From NCBI GenBank assembly GCA_028293005.1, contig JAQGLH010000210.1, forward strand, positions 1 to 7,227: 7,227 nt of DNA. The letters run 5' to 3'. Position numbers and translations under genes: made by a program. This document shows positions 1 to 5,569 of the stretch, one piece after another. Position 1 is the stretch's first letter, and each line of letters starts with the position of its first letter. The notes below the pieces were generated by a model. The model saw only the letters and a program-made list of their open reading frames with translations, did no database searches and was not told where the DNA came from. The stretch is from Alphaproteobacteria bacterium (GTDB taxonomy: Bacteria > Pseudomonadota > Alphaproteobacteria > Sphingomonadales > Sphingomonadaceae).

Positions 1-1
1 G

Positions 2-559
2 CAAGGGGAACGCTCGGCGTGGTCGTTGTGCAGCCAGGTGCCTTGGGCGATCATCCTTCTCGCCGGGCTGATTGCGGGCTTTTACGCCATGGCCGGGTGG
101 CTCGGCGCCGCCTTGGTCACGGCCAGCTTGCTGCTCGGCAATTTCCTCATCGTCCCGGCGTTCAGCTACTTGCAGCATTATGGAACCATCAGGGTCGAAG
201 GCGAGCCCTACCAGCCGCATCACATCATCGAGCACCGCACCTTCTTCGCAAGAGCGGCGACGGTCGATATCGTGACGCATACCAATCACCATGTGGATCC
301 CTACGTGCCATTCTATGAGCTGAAGCCGAGCGATATCGACAACAAGATGCCCTCGGCGATATTGTGCTTCCTGATCTCGCTGATCCCGCCGCTTTGGTCA
401 TGGTACGCCCGGCCGTATCTCAGGAATATCGACCTGCTCTACGCATCGCCTGCGGAGCAGGCCTTGGCGCGGGAGGCGAACCGAAAAGCGGGTTGGCCGG
501 ATTGGTTCGACGAGCAAGCGCCCGCCACCTTGCCTGAACTGGGGACGGCTTCCAGTTAG
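2..559 (+). CDS. AlkB/XylM-type membrane diiron hydroxylase, C-terminal part (partial, 5' end outside window)
   Basis: The reading frame is open through the left edge, so only the last 185 or so residues are visible; full AlkB-type proteins have roughly 350-400. Two signatures of the alkane/xylene monooxygenase family are seen: LQHYGTIR (His codon at 176-178) and the late histidine box HTNHH (278-292) followed by DPYVPFYELKP. Before the first motif lie two hydrophobic segments, and another (AILCFLISLIPPLW) follows the His box, as expected of an inner-membrane enzyme. The tail NRKAGWPDWF is also usual for the family. Such enzymes hydroxylate a terminal or benzylic CH3 using two irons held by histidines and electrons from rubredoxin or a ferredoxin reductase. 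The His box HTNHH followed by YxPFYxL looks closer to XylM-like members than to classical AlkB (HSDHH), so the substrate is open. The gene converges with the monooxygenase gene at 681-1847 and is probably a separate transcription unit. Confidence 0.85.
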   Translation, partial: QGERSAWSLCSQVPWAIILLAGLIAGFYAMAGWLGAALVTASLLLGNFLIVPAFSYLQHYGTIRVEGEPYQPHHIIEHRTFFARAATVDIVTHTNHHVDPYVPFYELKPSDIDNKMPSAILCFLISLIPPLWSWYARPYLRNIDLLYASPAEQALAREANRKAGWPDWFDEQAPATLPELGTASS

Positions 560-574
560 TCGCTGAAATGGTCC

Positions 575-645
575 TTGCCGCTCCTGGCAATGGCCAAATC
601 GACCGCCCACGGGTACCGAACGATCGGCAAGGTGCCAGCAGGAGC
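575..645. other. Short intergenic region between convergent genes with an imperfect inverted repeat
   Basis: The 121 bases between the two convergent stop codons (560-680) hold no gene. The segment GCTCCTGGCA (580-589) is the inverse complement of TGCCAG...GAGC at 633-645, apart from a 3-base insertion. A smaller local hairpin TTGCC/GGCAA lies at 575-590. Neither arm is followed by a T-run, so this is not a clear intrinsic terminator, although a transcription end is expected here for both genes. Confidence 0.25.
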
Positions 646-680
646 AGGCGTTCCGCCCCCCGGCATGAAACGACCAGCGC

Positions 681-1847
681 TTACGCCGCCACTTCCTTCG
701 CCACCCCCTCCTTGAGATGCGGCATCACCTCGGCCGCGAACATCTCGATGCTGCGGCGGGCAAGGTCGTCGCCGAGGATGCCGAACTGGAACATCGGCAG
801 GAGAATGCCCAGCCCGGTCTTCTCCCGCATCTCCTCGATCTTCGCCCGCACGGTTTGCGGGCTGCCGATCAGCGCGGTTTGGCTTTCGATCAGATAATCG
901 GCGGTCAAATGGGTACGCCCGCCGAAGACGCTCCTCCCCTTGAAGAAGTTCTGCATCGATTTCTGCGAGGTGTAGCCTGGCGGAACCAGCATCTCCAACG
1001 GCATCCGCAGGAAATCGTTGAACAGGCTTTCGACGGCGGGGCCTGCCTCCTCGCGCGCACGCTCGTCGGTCTCGGCGACATAGACGGGACACGCCCAGCC
1101 GAATTGCCCGTCCTCGGGCTCGTAGCCATATTTGCGAGCCTCGTCGCGATAGGCATTGAGGTTGCGGATGACGATCTCGGCCGCCGCGAAGGTGACGAGG
1201 AACGGATATTTGCGATCCGGATGCGAGGCCCACACGACGGTTTCGGTAGAACCCTGCGACGGAATCCAGACCGGCGGGTGCGGCTGCTGATAGGGACGCG
1301 GCCACAGATTCACGTAGCGAAGATTGAAATGCTGCCCCTCGAACGCAAACGGGCCTTCCTGCGTCCAGGCCTTGATGATGAGATCATGCGCCTCGTGAAA
1401 GCGCTCGTGGGAGAAATAGGGGTTCACCCCGGTCGAATGATATTCGGCACCGATGCCGCGCACGAAGCCGCAGACGATCCGTCCCTTCGAAAGATTGTCG
1501 AGCATCGCGAATTCTTCGGCGATCGTCACCGGATTGCTGACGAGCGGCAAGGCCCGGCCGAGGACCGCGATCTTGATATTCTTGGTGCGCTGAATGAGCG
1601 CGCTTGCGATCAAATTGGGTGCCGGCATCAAGCCATAGGCATTCTGGTGGTGCTCGTTGACCGAAATGCAGTCGAAGCCGAGCCTTTCGCAATCGACCAG
1701 GAAATCGATGTAGGCGGCATAATCCTCTGCGCCTTTGACCGGATCGTAGAAGCTGTTCGGCAGCACGACCCAGGTCGAGCGATATTTCGCCGCCGCCTCG
1801 CGATCGAGCTGGCGATAGGGCATGAGATGGAAGGAAACGAATTTCAT
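681..1847 (-). CDS. Luciferase-like (LLM class) flavin-dependent monooxygenase
   Basis: This 388-residue protein is a bacterial luciferase-like TIM-barrel oxidoreductase, which uses reduced flavin (FMNH2 from a separate reductase) and O2 to oxygenate a substrate in the cytoplasm. Visible signs are the early strand MKFVSFHLMPYR, the motif GFDCISVNEHHQNAYG (about residues 57-72, where LLM enzymes place active-site histidines), the stretch DNLSKGRIVCGFVRG (about 118-132) typical of the flavin phosphate region, and HPPVWIPS further on. Length is normal for the family. The ATG overlaps the TGA of the alpha/beta-hydrolase as ATGA, and AAGGAG at 1855-1860 sits 7 bases before it, so the start is firm and translation is probably coupled. 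No flavin reductase gene is in the window. Its pairing with a serine hydrolase recalls RutA with RutD, but it lacks enough recognisable identity to call it RutA; the substrate is unknown. Confidence 0.9.
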   Translation of the reverse strand: MKFVSFHLMPYRQLDREAAAKYRSTWVVLPNSFYDPVKGAEDYAAYIDFLVDCERLGFDCISVNEHHQNAYGLMPAPNLIASALIQRTKNIKIAVLGRALPLVSNPVTIAEEFAMLDNLSKGRIVCGFVRGIGAEYHSTGVNPYFSHERFHEAHDLIIKAWTQEGPFAFEGQHFNLRYVNLWPRPYQQPHPPVWIPSQGSTETVVWASHPDRKYPFLVTFAAAEIVIRNLNAYRDEARKYGYEPEDGQFGWACPVYVAETDERAREEAGPAVESLFNDFLRMPLEMLVPPGYTSQKSMQNFFKGRSVFGGRTHLTADYLIESQTALIGSPQTVRAKIEEMREKTGLGILLPMFQFGILGDDLARRSIEMFAAEVMPHLKEGVAKEVAA

Positions 1848-2626
1848 CGCGCCACTCCTTCAAGGAATTCCAGGACTTTCGAAGTCACCGCTTCGGCCTT
1901 CTCGACGTGCGGGAGATGTCCGCATTCCTCGATCTCGACCAGCCGTGCATCGGGGAGCCGTTCGCGCCACAATGCGCCATATTCGCGCGGCATGACCTTG
2001 TCGTCGGCGCCCCAGACGATCAGCGAGGGCAGCTTGATCCGGTGGAGCCAGCGCTCGAGGTCCGGATCGTACCAGCGCGGTTGCCATCCCAGCTTGGTCG
2101 CAGCGAAGAGATTCTTGAGCTGCAGAGTCTGCTGTTCTTCGGTCACCTCGATTGCGAGCAGCTGCTCGGCATAATGCTGGTCGTGAAAGAGGTTGCGCAC
2201 CCGCTCCTCGGGTCCCCAGATGAACGTGTCGCCGGAGAGCACGCCTTCGACTCTAATCCCGGCCGGCGCGAGCAGGGTCAGGCTCTGGAAACGAGCCCGG
2301 TCGCGGATCAGGACTTCGGCGGCGATCCATCCGCCGAGCGAGTGACCGACGAGATGGGCATGATCGATGTCGAGTGCCTCGGCGAGCTCCAGATAGAACA
2401 TCGCCATGTCGGGCACGTGGCGAATCCAGCCGGCGTCGTCCGATGCGCCGAAGCCGGGATGCTCGGGCACCAACAGTTCATAGCGCTCGGCCAGGGCGTC
2501 GAAGAACGGAAGCCATTCCGCGAAACCGCCGGCGCCATGGAGGAAGAGTAATTTCTGTCCTGCTCCGGCGCGATGCAGCCTGATCGTGACATCTCGAATC
2601 TCAACCGACAAGACTTCAGCAGCCAT
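1844..2626 (-). CDS. Alpha/beta-hydrolase fold enzyme (serine hydrolase)
   Basis: This 260-residue protein has the complete catalytic set of the alpha/beta-hydrolase fold: oxyanion-hole motif HGAGG (residues 30-34), nucleophile elbow GHSLGG with Ser96, acid Asp209 in WGADDKVMP, and His237 in CGHLPHVE. The region 125-195 is the variable cap that sets substrate choice. It is similar in design to MhpC/BphD C-C hydrolases and to NicD or RutD type amide or enamine hydrolases; the elbow reads GHSLGG, whereas meta-cleavage hydrolases usually have GNSMGG, so a C-C hydrolase is less favoured. Start: ATG at 2624-2626 is preceded by an excellent Shine-Dalgarno AGGAGG (2635-2640) with 8-base spacing. It is the first gene of a two-gene unit with the flavin monooxygenase and probably acts on the product of that enzyme (inference). 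Confidence 0.9.
   Translation of the reverse strand: MAAEVLSVEIRDVTIRLHRAGAGQKLLFLHGAGGFAEWLPFFDALAERYELLVPEHPGFGASDDAGWIRHVPDMAMFYLELAEALDIDHAHLVGHSLGGWIAAEVLIRDRARFQSLTLLAPAGIRVEGVLSGDTFIWGPEERVRNLFHDQHYAEQLLAIEVTEEQQTLQLKNLFAATKLGWQPRWYDPDLERWLHRIKLPSLIVWGADDKVMPREYGALWRERLPDARLVEIEECGHLPHVEKAEAVTSKVLEFLEGVAR
1855..1860 (-). promoter_or_regulatory. Ribosome binding site of the flavin monooxygenase gene, inside the preceding CDS
   Basis: AAGGAG on the - strand, 7 bases before the ATG at 1845-1847. It lies within the last codons of the alpha/beta-hydrolase gene, which fits translational coupling through the ATGA overlap. Confidence 0.7.
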
Positions 2627-2938
2627 GGTGATCCCCTCCTGTGGCGACGTCCCCCGCAGCTTGGTGCCAAGTCCTGTGCCCGGTCACGCGAGACAAGATC
2701 ATGTCGAATGGCAAGTCACAGGTGCTTCAGGATCGTCCCCAAACCGTTCTTGTTGTCGTTTCGACAGAGCAACTGCGTATCGAAGAATCAGCTCATCTGC
2801 CGCGCAAGCATGATTGCGCCATCACCCGCCTAATAAGCAACCCTTTGCAAAATGAAGCTTGAGCCGCAACGCCGCCGTCTCCCCGCACGGTCTGTGCGAC
2901 GGGGTGGCGGCGAAAGTATAGGTGCTCCGCATCAGGGG
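2627..2938. other. Non-coding gap upstream of the alpha/beta-hydrolase; likely leader or promoter region
   Basis: No convincing gene is seen on either strand in about 310 bases. The right part adjoins a pseudogene remnant; the left part ends in the ribosome binding site of the alpha/beta-hydrolase. The local AT-rich stretch at about 2831-2860 holds an 8-base palindrome TTTGCAAA and, on the - strand, TTGCTTATTAGG, which could supply a -10-like TATTAG, but no good -35 partner at normal spacing was found. A GC-rich hairpin lies at 2870-2912. The size of the gap suggests that the downstream pair has its own promoter. Confidence 0.4.
2870..2912. other. GC-rich imperfect hairpin
   Basis: CGCCGCC (2870-2876) pairs perfectly with GGCGGCG (2906-2912). 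Inside it, CCCC (2881-2884) can pair with GGGG (2901-2904), and GCAC (2885-2888) with GTGC (2894-2897), leaving a 5-base loop. No T-run follows on either strand, so it is not a standard intrinsic terminator. It lies a few tens of bases beyond the end of the pseudogene similarity. Confidence 0.45.
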
Positions 2939-3162
2939 CGATAAATGGCGCGGGTCTATTTGGCGGCGGTGACGATCAGCGGCGGGTTTGCGCGACCTGG
3001 TCGCGAGCAGCGGTGCGGTCTCGGCAAGGGCGCCGACAAGGCGCTCTTAAAAATGCAGGGAACTGGCGGGGATCCGATGGTCTATCGCTTCACGACGCGA
3101 GCGGCAGGGTACGGCCGAAGCCGATGCGATTGTCGAGCGGGAGGTTGTTCAGACGCTTCCAT
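2939..3162 (-). pseudogene. Decayed N-terminal remnant of a third isochorismatase-family cysteine hydrolase
   Basis: Aligning this stretch by eye with the start of the intact paralogue (gene at 4817-5449) gives colinear similarity over about 200 bases. ATGGAAGCGTCTGAA at 3162-3148 matches ATGGACGTCTCTGAA at the intact start. Then DNRIGFGR is encoded at 3134-3111, with only one base differing from the paralogue over about 25 bases; GTGAAGCGATAGACC matches GTGAAGGGATACACC, with TAC turned into TAG. LAETAPLLA corresponds to VAETPPLIA, and PLIVTAAK-stop-TRAIY to PVIFTEVKYTPPHF. The matching protein pieces fall in different frames, so there are several indels besides the stops, and the catalytic Lys and Cys regions are missing. 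A ribosome binding site GGAGG (3169-3173) is still 6 bases before the old ATG, which overlaps the end of the NodB-fold gene by 14 bases. The left end, near 2939, is approximate. Function is surely lost; the ancestral role would have matched the paralogues. Confidence 0.72.
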
Positions 3163-4027
3163 CCCCTGCCTCCGCGCCCGAGTAGCAATCGATGATCTGC
3201 GAGCCCGTGGCCGACCATACGCCAGGGTGCGCCGTGATATATTTCAGCGCCTTCTTGAAATGCTTGGCGCGATGGGGATGGCCGATCAGGAACGGATGCA
3301 GGCAGATCGACATCACCCGCCCGGTCGTCGCGCCGTCCTCATACAGCACGTCGAATTGATCGCAGATCATGTCCGCAAATTCCTCGCCGGATCGTCCCAG
3401 GGTGAGGAACGCGGTGATGTCGTTGATCTCGATCGAATAAGGGATCGAATATATGTCCCGGGACCGGGTCGCGATCCGGTAAGGCTGTTCGTCATTGACC
3501 CAATCCGCGACATAGTCGACGCCCGCTTCGGCCAGCAGGTCGAGCGTGTGCTCGGTCTCGGTCAGCGCCGGCCCGAGCCAGCCCCGGGGGGGCGCGCCGG
3601 TGGCGGCTGCTATCGTGCGCAGCGTGTTCGAGATCTCCGCCCGTTCCTCGTCCTCGGCCATCCCCGCCAGGAGCGTCGAATTGGTCATTCCGTGACCCAT
3701 CCACTCCCAGCCGAGCTCACGCCCAGCGCTGATGATTTCAGGATATTCCGCCGTGACCTCCGCGTTCAGCGCCGCCGTCGCCTGGACGCCGCATTCCTGC
3801 AGGATGTCCATCATTCGCCAGACGCCGACGCGGTTGCCATAGTCGCGCCATGAGTGGTTGAGGACATCCGGCACCAGGCCTGCCGTGAGCGGAATGATCG
3901 TCGTGCTGGGCTGGCCATAGCGGAAATGTTCGATGTTCGGGATCACCCAGAGCGCGACTTTCGCGGCATCGGGCAGCGTCCAGCGCGGCCGGTTTGGCAA
4001 AGCAGAATAGGGAACCGGATTCCTCAT
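3149..4027 (-). CDS. Polysaccharide-deacetylase (NodB) fold protein, PuuE-like allantoinase / cyclic imidase class
   Basis: This 292-residue protein shows the layout of the PuuE-like branch of the NodB-homology family: N-terminal strand LWVIPNIEHF (residues 26-35), WRDYGNRVGVWRMMDIL (60-76), MGHGM (110-114), GWLGPALTET (149-158), DYVADWVNDEQP (171-182) and ICLHPFLIGHPHR (241-253). The family includes metal-independent allantoinase PuuE and bacterial cyclic imide hydrolases, which open C-N bonds in small rings, as well as true sugar deacetylases. The classical DD metal pair of NodB is not visible in the first strand, which favours the amide-hydrolase branch. No signal peptide is seen, so it should be cytoplasmic. 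ATG at 4025-4027 has GAGAGG (4036-4041) 8 bases before it, and an upstream TAG rules out an earlier start. It follows the amidase at 4087-4737 by 59 bases. Opening a cyclic amide for the neighbouring amidases to finish is a reasonable inference; the substrate is unknown. Confidence 0.85.
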   Translation of the reverse strand: MRNPVPYSALPNRPRWTLPDAAKVALWVIPNIEHFRYGQPSTTIIPLTAGLVPDVLNHSWRDYGNRVGVWRMMDILQECGVQATAALNAEVTAEYPEIISAGRELGWEWMGHGMTNSTLLAGMAEDEERAEISNTLRTIAAATGAPPRGWLGPALTETEHTLDLLAEAGVDYVADWVNDEQPYRIATRSRDIYSIPYSIEINDITAFLTLGRSGEEFADMICDQFDVLYEDGATTGRVMSICLHPFLIGHPHRAKHFKKALKYITAHPGVWSATGSQIIDCYSGAEAGDGSV

Positions 4028-4041
4028 TACCTTTACCTCTC

Positions 4042-4056
4042 GATAGAAGATCTATC
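4042..4056 (-). other. Small hairpin just before the ribosome binding site of the NodB-fold gene
   Basis: GATAGA (4042-4047) and TCTATC (4051-4056) form a perfect 6-base stem with a 3-base loop, in the 59-base gap between the two genes. It ends one base before the Shine-Dalgarno GAGAGG (4036-4041) on the - strand transcript. The stem is AT-rich, so any effect on translation is likely to be modest. Confidence 0.35.
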
Positions 4057-4086
4057 CTGTGACCCCGCAGGCAAATAGTCATGCCT

Positions 4087-4737
4087 TCATTTGCTGCGGA
4101 CCTTGGCGAGCTCGGACACCACTTCAGCGGCGGACAATAGATCCGCATATTTGGCATTCAAATCAAACAGGCTTTGTTCGTGCGCAGCGAAGGACCGATC
4201 GGAAACGCAGTCCGAAACGACCATCGGACGAAATCCATATTGGATGGCGTCGACGGCCGTCGCTCGAACGCAACCGCTCGTGGTGCAGCCGGTGATGACG
4301 AGAGTATCCACTCCGTGACTCGCGAGCCTCGACACGAGGTCGGTGCCGAAGAAGCAGGAGGCATATTTCTTCTGAAGTATCATGTCCGTCGGGGCGACGC
4401 GCAGGCGGCCATCGATCTCGACACCGTCACTCCCGGTCCTCAGGTCGACGATTCCGCCCTGCTTGAGCGCCCAGATGCCGGCATCTCGATAATTGTCGTC
4501 CTCATAGGAAACCTTCGTCAGCACGACCATGACGCCTGCGGCATGGGCTGCGTCCAGCAGCATGTTGATGCGTTCGATCTCCGCGTCCTGGTTGGCGCCC
4601 AACACCCGATCCGCGTTGGTGAAGGCAACCAGCATATCGATGACGATCAGCGCTGGTCGTCGCCCAAATCCGATTTTCTTGCCAAATCCGCGCGCGGCGA
4701 AAAAAGCGAGGTCCTCAGCAGGTGTTCGCGGTTCCAT
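4087..4737 (-). CDS. Isochorismatase-family cysteine hydrolase, N-carbamoylsarcosine amidase-like (paralogue 1)
   Basis: A 216-residue cytoplasmic amidase with the isochorismatase-fold catalytic triad: Asp34 in LIVIDM, Lys123 in QKKYAS, Cys156 in TTSGC. The sequence GCTTSGCVRATAVDA followed by CVSDRSFAAHEQSLFDLNAKYAD is characteristic of the N-carbamoylsarcosine amidase / maleamate amidase (NicF) type, which hydrolyses linear amides or carbamoyl groups with release of ammonia. Start: GTG at 4755 and ATG at 4752 are in frame, but the ATG at 4735-4737 is preferred because GGGGAG (4745-4750) lies 7 bases before it. It shares the core motifs with the gene at 4817-5449, but the loops around residues 78-118 differ strongly, so the two probably use different substrates. 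It is 79 bases downstream of that paralogue, with a terminator-like hairpin between, and 59 bases before the NodB-fold gene. Confidence 0.88.
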   Translation of the reverse strand: MEPRTPAEDLAFFAARGFGKKIGFGRRPALIVIDMLVAFTNADRVLGANQDAEIERINMLLDAAHAAGVMVVLTKVSYEDDNYRDAGIWALKQGGIVDLRTGSDGVEIDGRLRVAPTDMILQKKYASCFFGTDLVSRLASHGVDTLVITGCTTSGCVRATAVDAIQYGFRPMVVSDCVSDRSFAAHEQSLFDLNAKYADLLSAAEVVSELAKVRSK

Positions 4738-4744
4738 CGACACT

Positions 4745-4750
4745 CTCCCC
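4745..4750 (-). promoter_or_regulatory. Ribosome binding site that decides the start of amidase paralogue 1
   Basis: GGGGAG on the - strand with 7-base spacing to ATG 4735-4737. The competing in-frame ATG at 4750-4752 overlaps this site and has only a GGGG two bases before it, too close to work well. Confidence 0.65.
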
Positions 4751-4764
4751 ATCACCCCGTCAAC

Positions 4765-4770
4765 ATTCTA
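4765..4770 (-). promoter_or_regulatory. Possible -10 element before amidase paralogue 1
   Basis: TAGAAT on the - strand resembles TATAAT and lies 27 bases upstream of the preferred start, just beyond the terminator-like hairpin. The sequence at the right -35 distance (TTTTGG with a 16-base spacer) is poor. Listed only because the hairpin would otherwise leave the downstream genes without a source of transcription. Confidence 0.2.
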
Positions 4771-4788
4771 GATCGCAGCGGCCAGCCC

Positions 4789-4809
4789 AAAACCGGAAAC
4801 CTTTTCCGG
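4789..4809 (-). terminator. Terminator-like or attenuating hairpin between the two amidase genes
   Basis: On the - strand, CCGGAAA (4809-4803), loop AGG, TTTCCGG (4799-4793), then TTTT (4792-4789). The 7-base stem is perfect and begins 7 bases after the stop codon of the amidase at 4817-5449, the usual place for an intrinsic terminator. The stem is short and the T-run only four long, so partial termination or 3'-end processing inside an operon is more likely than a full stop. Confidence 0.5.
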
Positions 4810-4816
4810 CCGAACC

Positions 4817-5449
4817 TCAACTGTGGACCTGCGTCTCGAGATAGTCGATCGCCTCGGCGCGATCGACCACATCGCCATATTTCGCATTGATATCGAACAG
4901 GTTGGCTTCATGAGGCGCCGGATGGCGGTCGCCGACGCACTCGCGCACGACGATCGTCCGATAGCCATGCTGCATGGCATCGACCGCGGTGGCGCGGATG
5001 CAGCCGGACGTGCTGCAGCCGACGATCAGCAGAGTGTCGGCTGCCGCTGCGACGAGGATCGATGCCAGCGACGTTCCGAAGAAGGCGCTGGCATATTGCT
5101 TGGTGAGGACGACCTCGCCCGCCTGCGGCGCAACCTCGTCGCAGAACTCCGCATAGCGCGAACCGCTGGCGAGCGCCTGCAAGGCCGGAACCTTCTTGAG
5201 CCAGATCCCGCCGTCGAGAAAATGCGGCGGCGTATATTTGACTTCGGTGAATATCACAGGGATTTGCGCCGCTCGCGCCGCCGCGATCAGCGGTGGAGTC
5301 TCGGCCACCGCGCGCACGACCCCTTCGGCGAACAGCGGCGAGCCCGGGGTGGTGTATCCCTTCACGAAATCGACCACGACCAGCGCCGGCCTGCGGCCGA
5401 AGCCGATCCGATTGTCGAATACCGCACGATAATTTTCAGAGACGTCCAT
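4817..5449 (-). CDS. Isochorismatase-family cysteine hydrolase, N-carbamoylsarcosine amidase-like (paralogue 2)
   Basis: A 210-residue amidase of the same group as the gene at 4087-4737: Asp27 in LVVVDF, Lys117 in TKQYASAFFGT, Cys150 in CSTSGC, then IRATAVDAMQHG and DRHPAPHEANLFDINAKYGD. These place it with N-carbamoylsarcosine amidase and related linear-amide hydrolases. The frame stays open upstream to an ATG at 5582-5584, which would add 45 residues, but those residues are polar and of low complexity and do not resemble the family. The ATG at 5447-5449 is preferred, with GGAGA (5458-5462) 8 bases before it and the family N-terminus (DNRIGFGRRPALVVVD) starting soon after. It is the first gene after the TonB-dependent receptor, across 178 bases that hold a strong hairpin. 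The pseudogene remnant at 2939-3162 is clearly closest to this gene. Confidence 0.88.
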   Translation of the reverse strand: MDVSENYRAVFDNRIGFGRRPALVVVDFVKGYTTPGSPLFAEGVVRAVAETPPLIAAARAAQIPVIFTEVKYTPPHFLDGGIWLKKVPALQALASGSRYAEFCDEVAPQAGEVVLTKQYASAFFGTSLASILVAAAADTLLIVGCSTSGCIRATAVDAMQHGYRTIVVRECVGDRHPAPHEANLFDINAKYGDVVDRAEAIDYLETQVHS

Positions 5450-5457
5450 CGGCCGAT

Positions 5458-5462
5458 TCTCC
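5458..5462 (-). promoter_or_regulatory. Ribosome binding site that decides the start of amidase paralogue 2
   Basis: GGAGA on the - strand with 8-base spacing to ATG 5447-5449. The upstream in-frame ATG at 5582-5584 has only an AGAGA directly against it. Confidence 0.6.
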
Positions 5463-5526
5463 GCTCCCCGCCTCGACTCGTTCCCGGTAGGCCGCCAGTT
5501 CGGTGCCTCGTTTTCTGTGCTTGTCG

Positions 5527-5569
5527 TGCTTTCCGAGTCGTCGCGGTGGTTCCACCTGACCGGAAAGCA
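5527..5569. promoter_or_regulatory. Strong two-tier hairpin between receptor and amidase genes
   Basis: TGCTTTCCG (5527-5535) and CGGAAAGCA (5561-5569) form a perfect 9-base stem. After one unpaired A, GTC (5537-5539) pairs with GAC (5558-5560), and an inner GGTGG/CCACC (5545-5549 with 5552-5556) caps the structure. It starts 58 bases after the receptor stop and ends 77 bases before the amidase start. No T-run follows on the - strand, so it is not an intrinsic terminator. An RNA processing or stabilising structure between differently expressed genes, a leader structure or an operator are all possible. Confidence 0.5.

Noticed and set aside
556..1305. Open frame of 249 codons on the - strand
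   Set aside because: It overlaps the flavin monooxygenase in another frame on the same strand and is Arg/Gly-rich with no motif.
717..2174. Open frame of 485 codons on the + strand
   Set aside because: It lies antisense to the flavin monooxygenase and alpha/beta-hydrolase, both of which have clear family motifs and ribosome binding sites. Its translation resembles no family and is the usual result of high GC content.
2870..2912. Intrinsic terminator after the NodB-fold operon
   Set aside because: The stem is GC-rich, but no T-run follows it on either strand and the inner pairing is interrupted.
3111..3137. Start of a functional small gene encoding DNRIGFGR
   Set aside because: The frame stops after TLPLAS, has no start of its own, and the similarity to the amidase paralogue continues in other frames beyond the stop, so it is a pseudogene fragment.
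2945..3853. Open frame of 302 codons on the + strand
   Set aside because: Antisense to the NodB-fold gene and the pseudogene remnant; no recognisable motifs.
681..5449. Assignment to the known Rut pyrimidine or nicotinate (Nic) pathway
   Set aside because: Only the enzyme folds match. RutC, RutE, RutF, NicX and NicC counterparts are absent here, and the NodB-fold protein has no place in either pathway, so no gene symbols were given.
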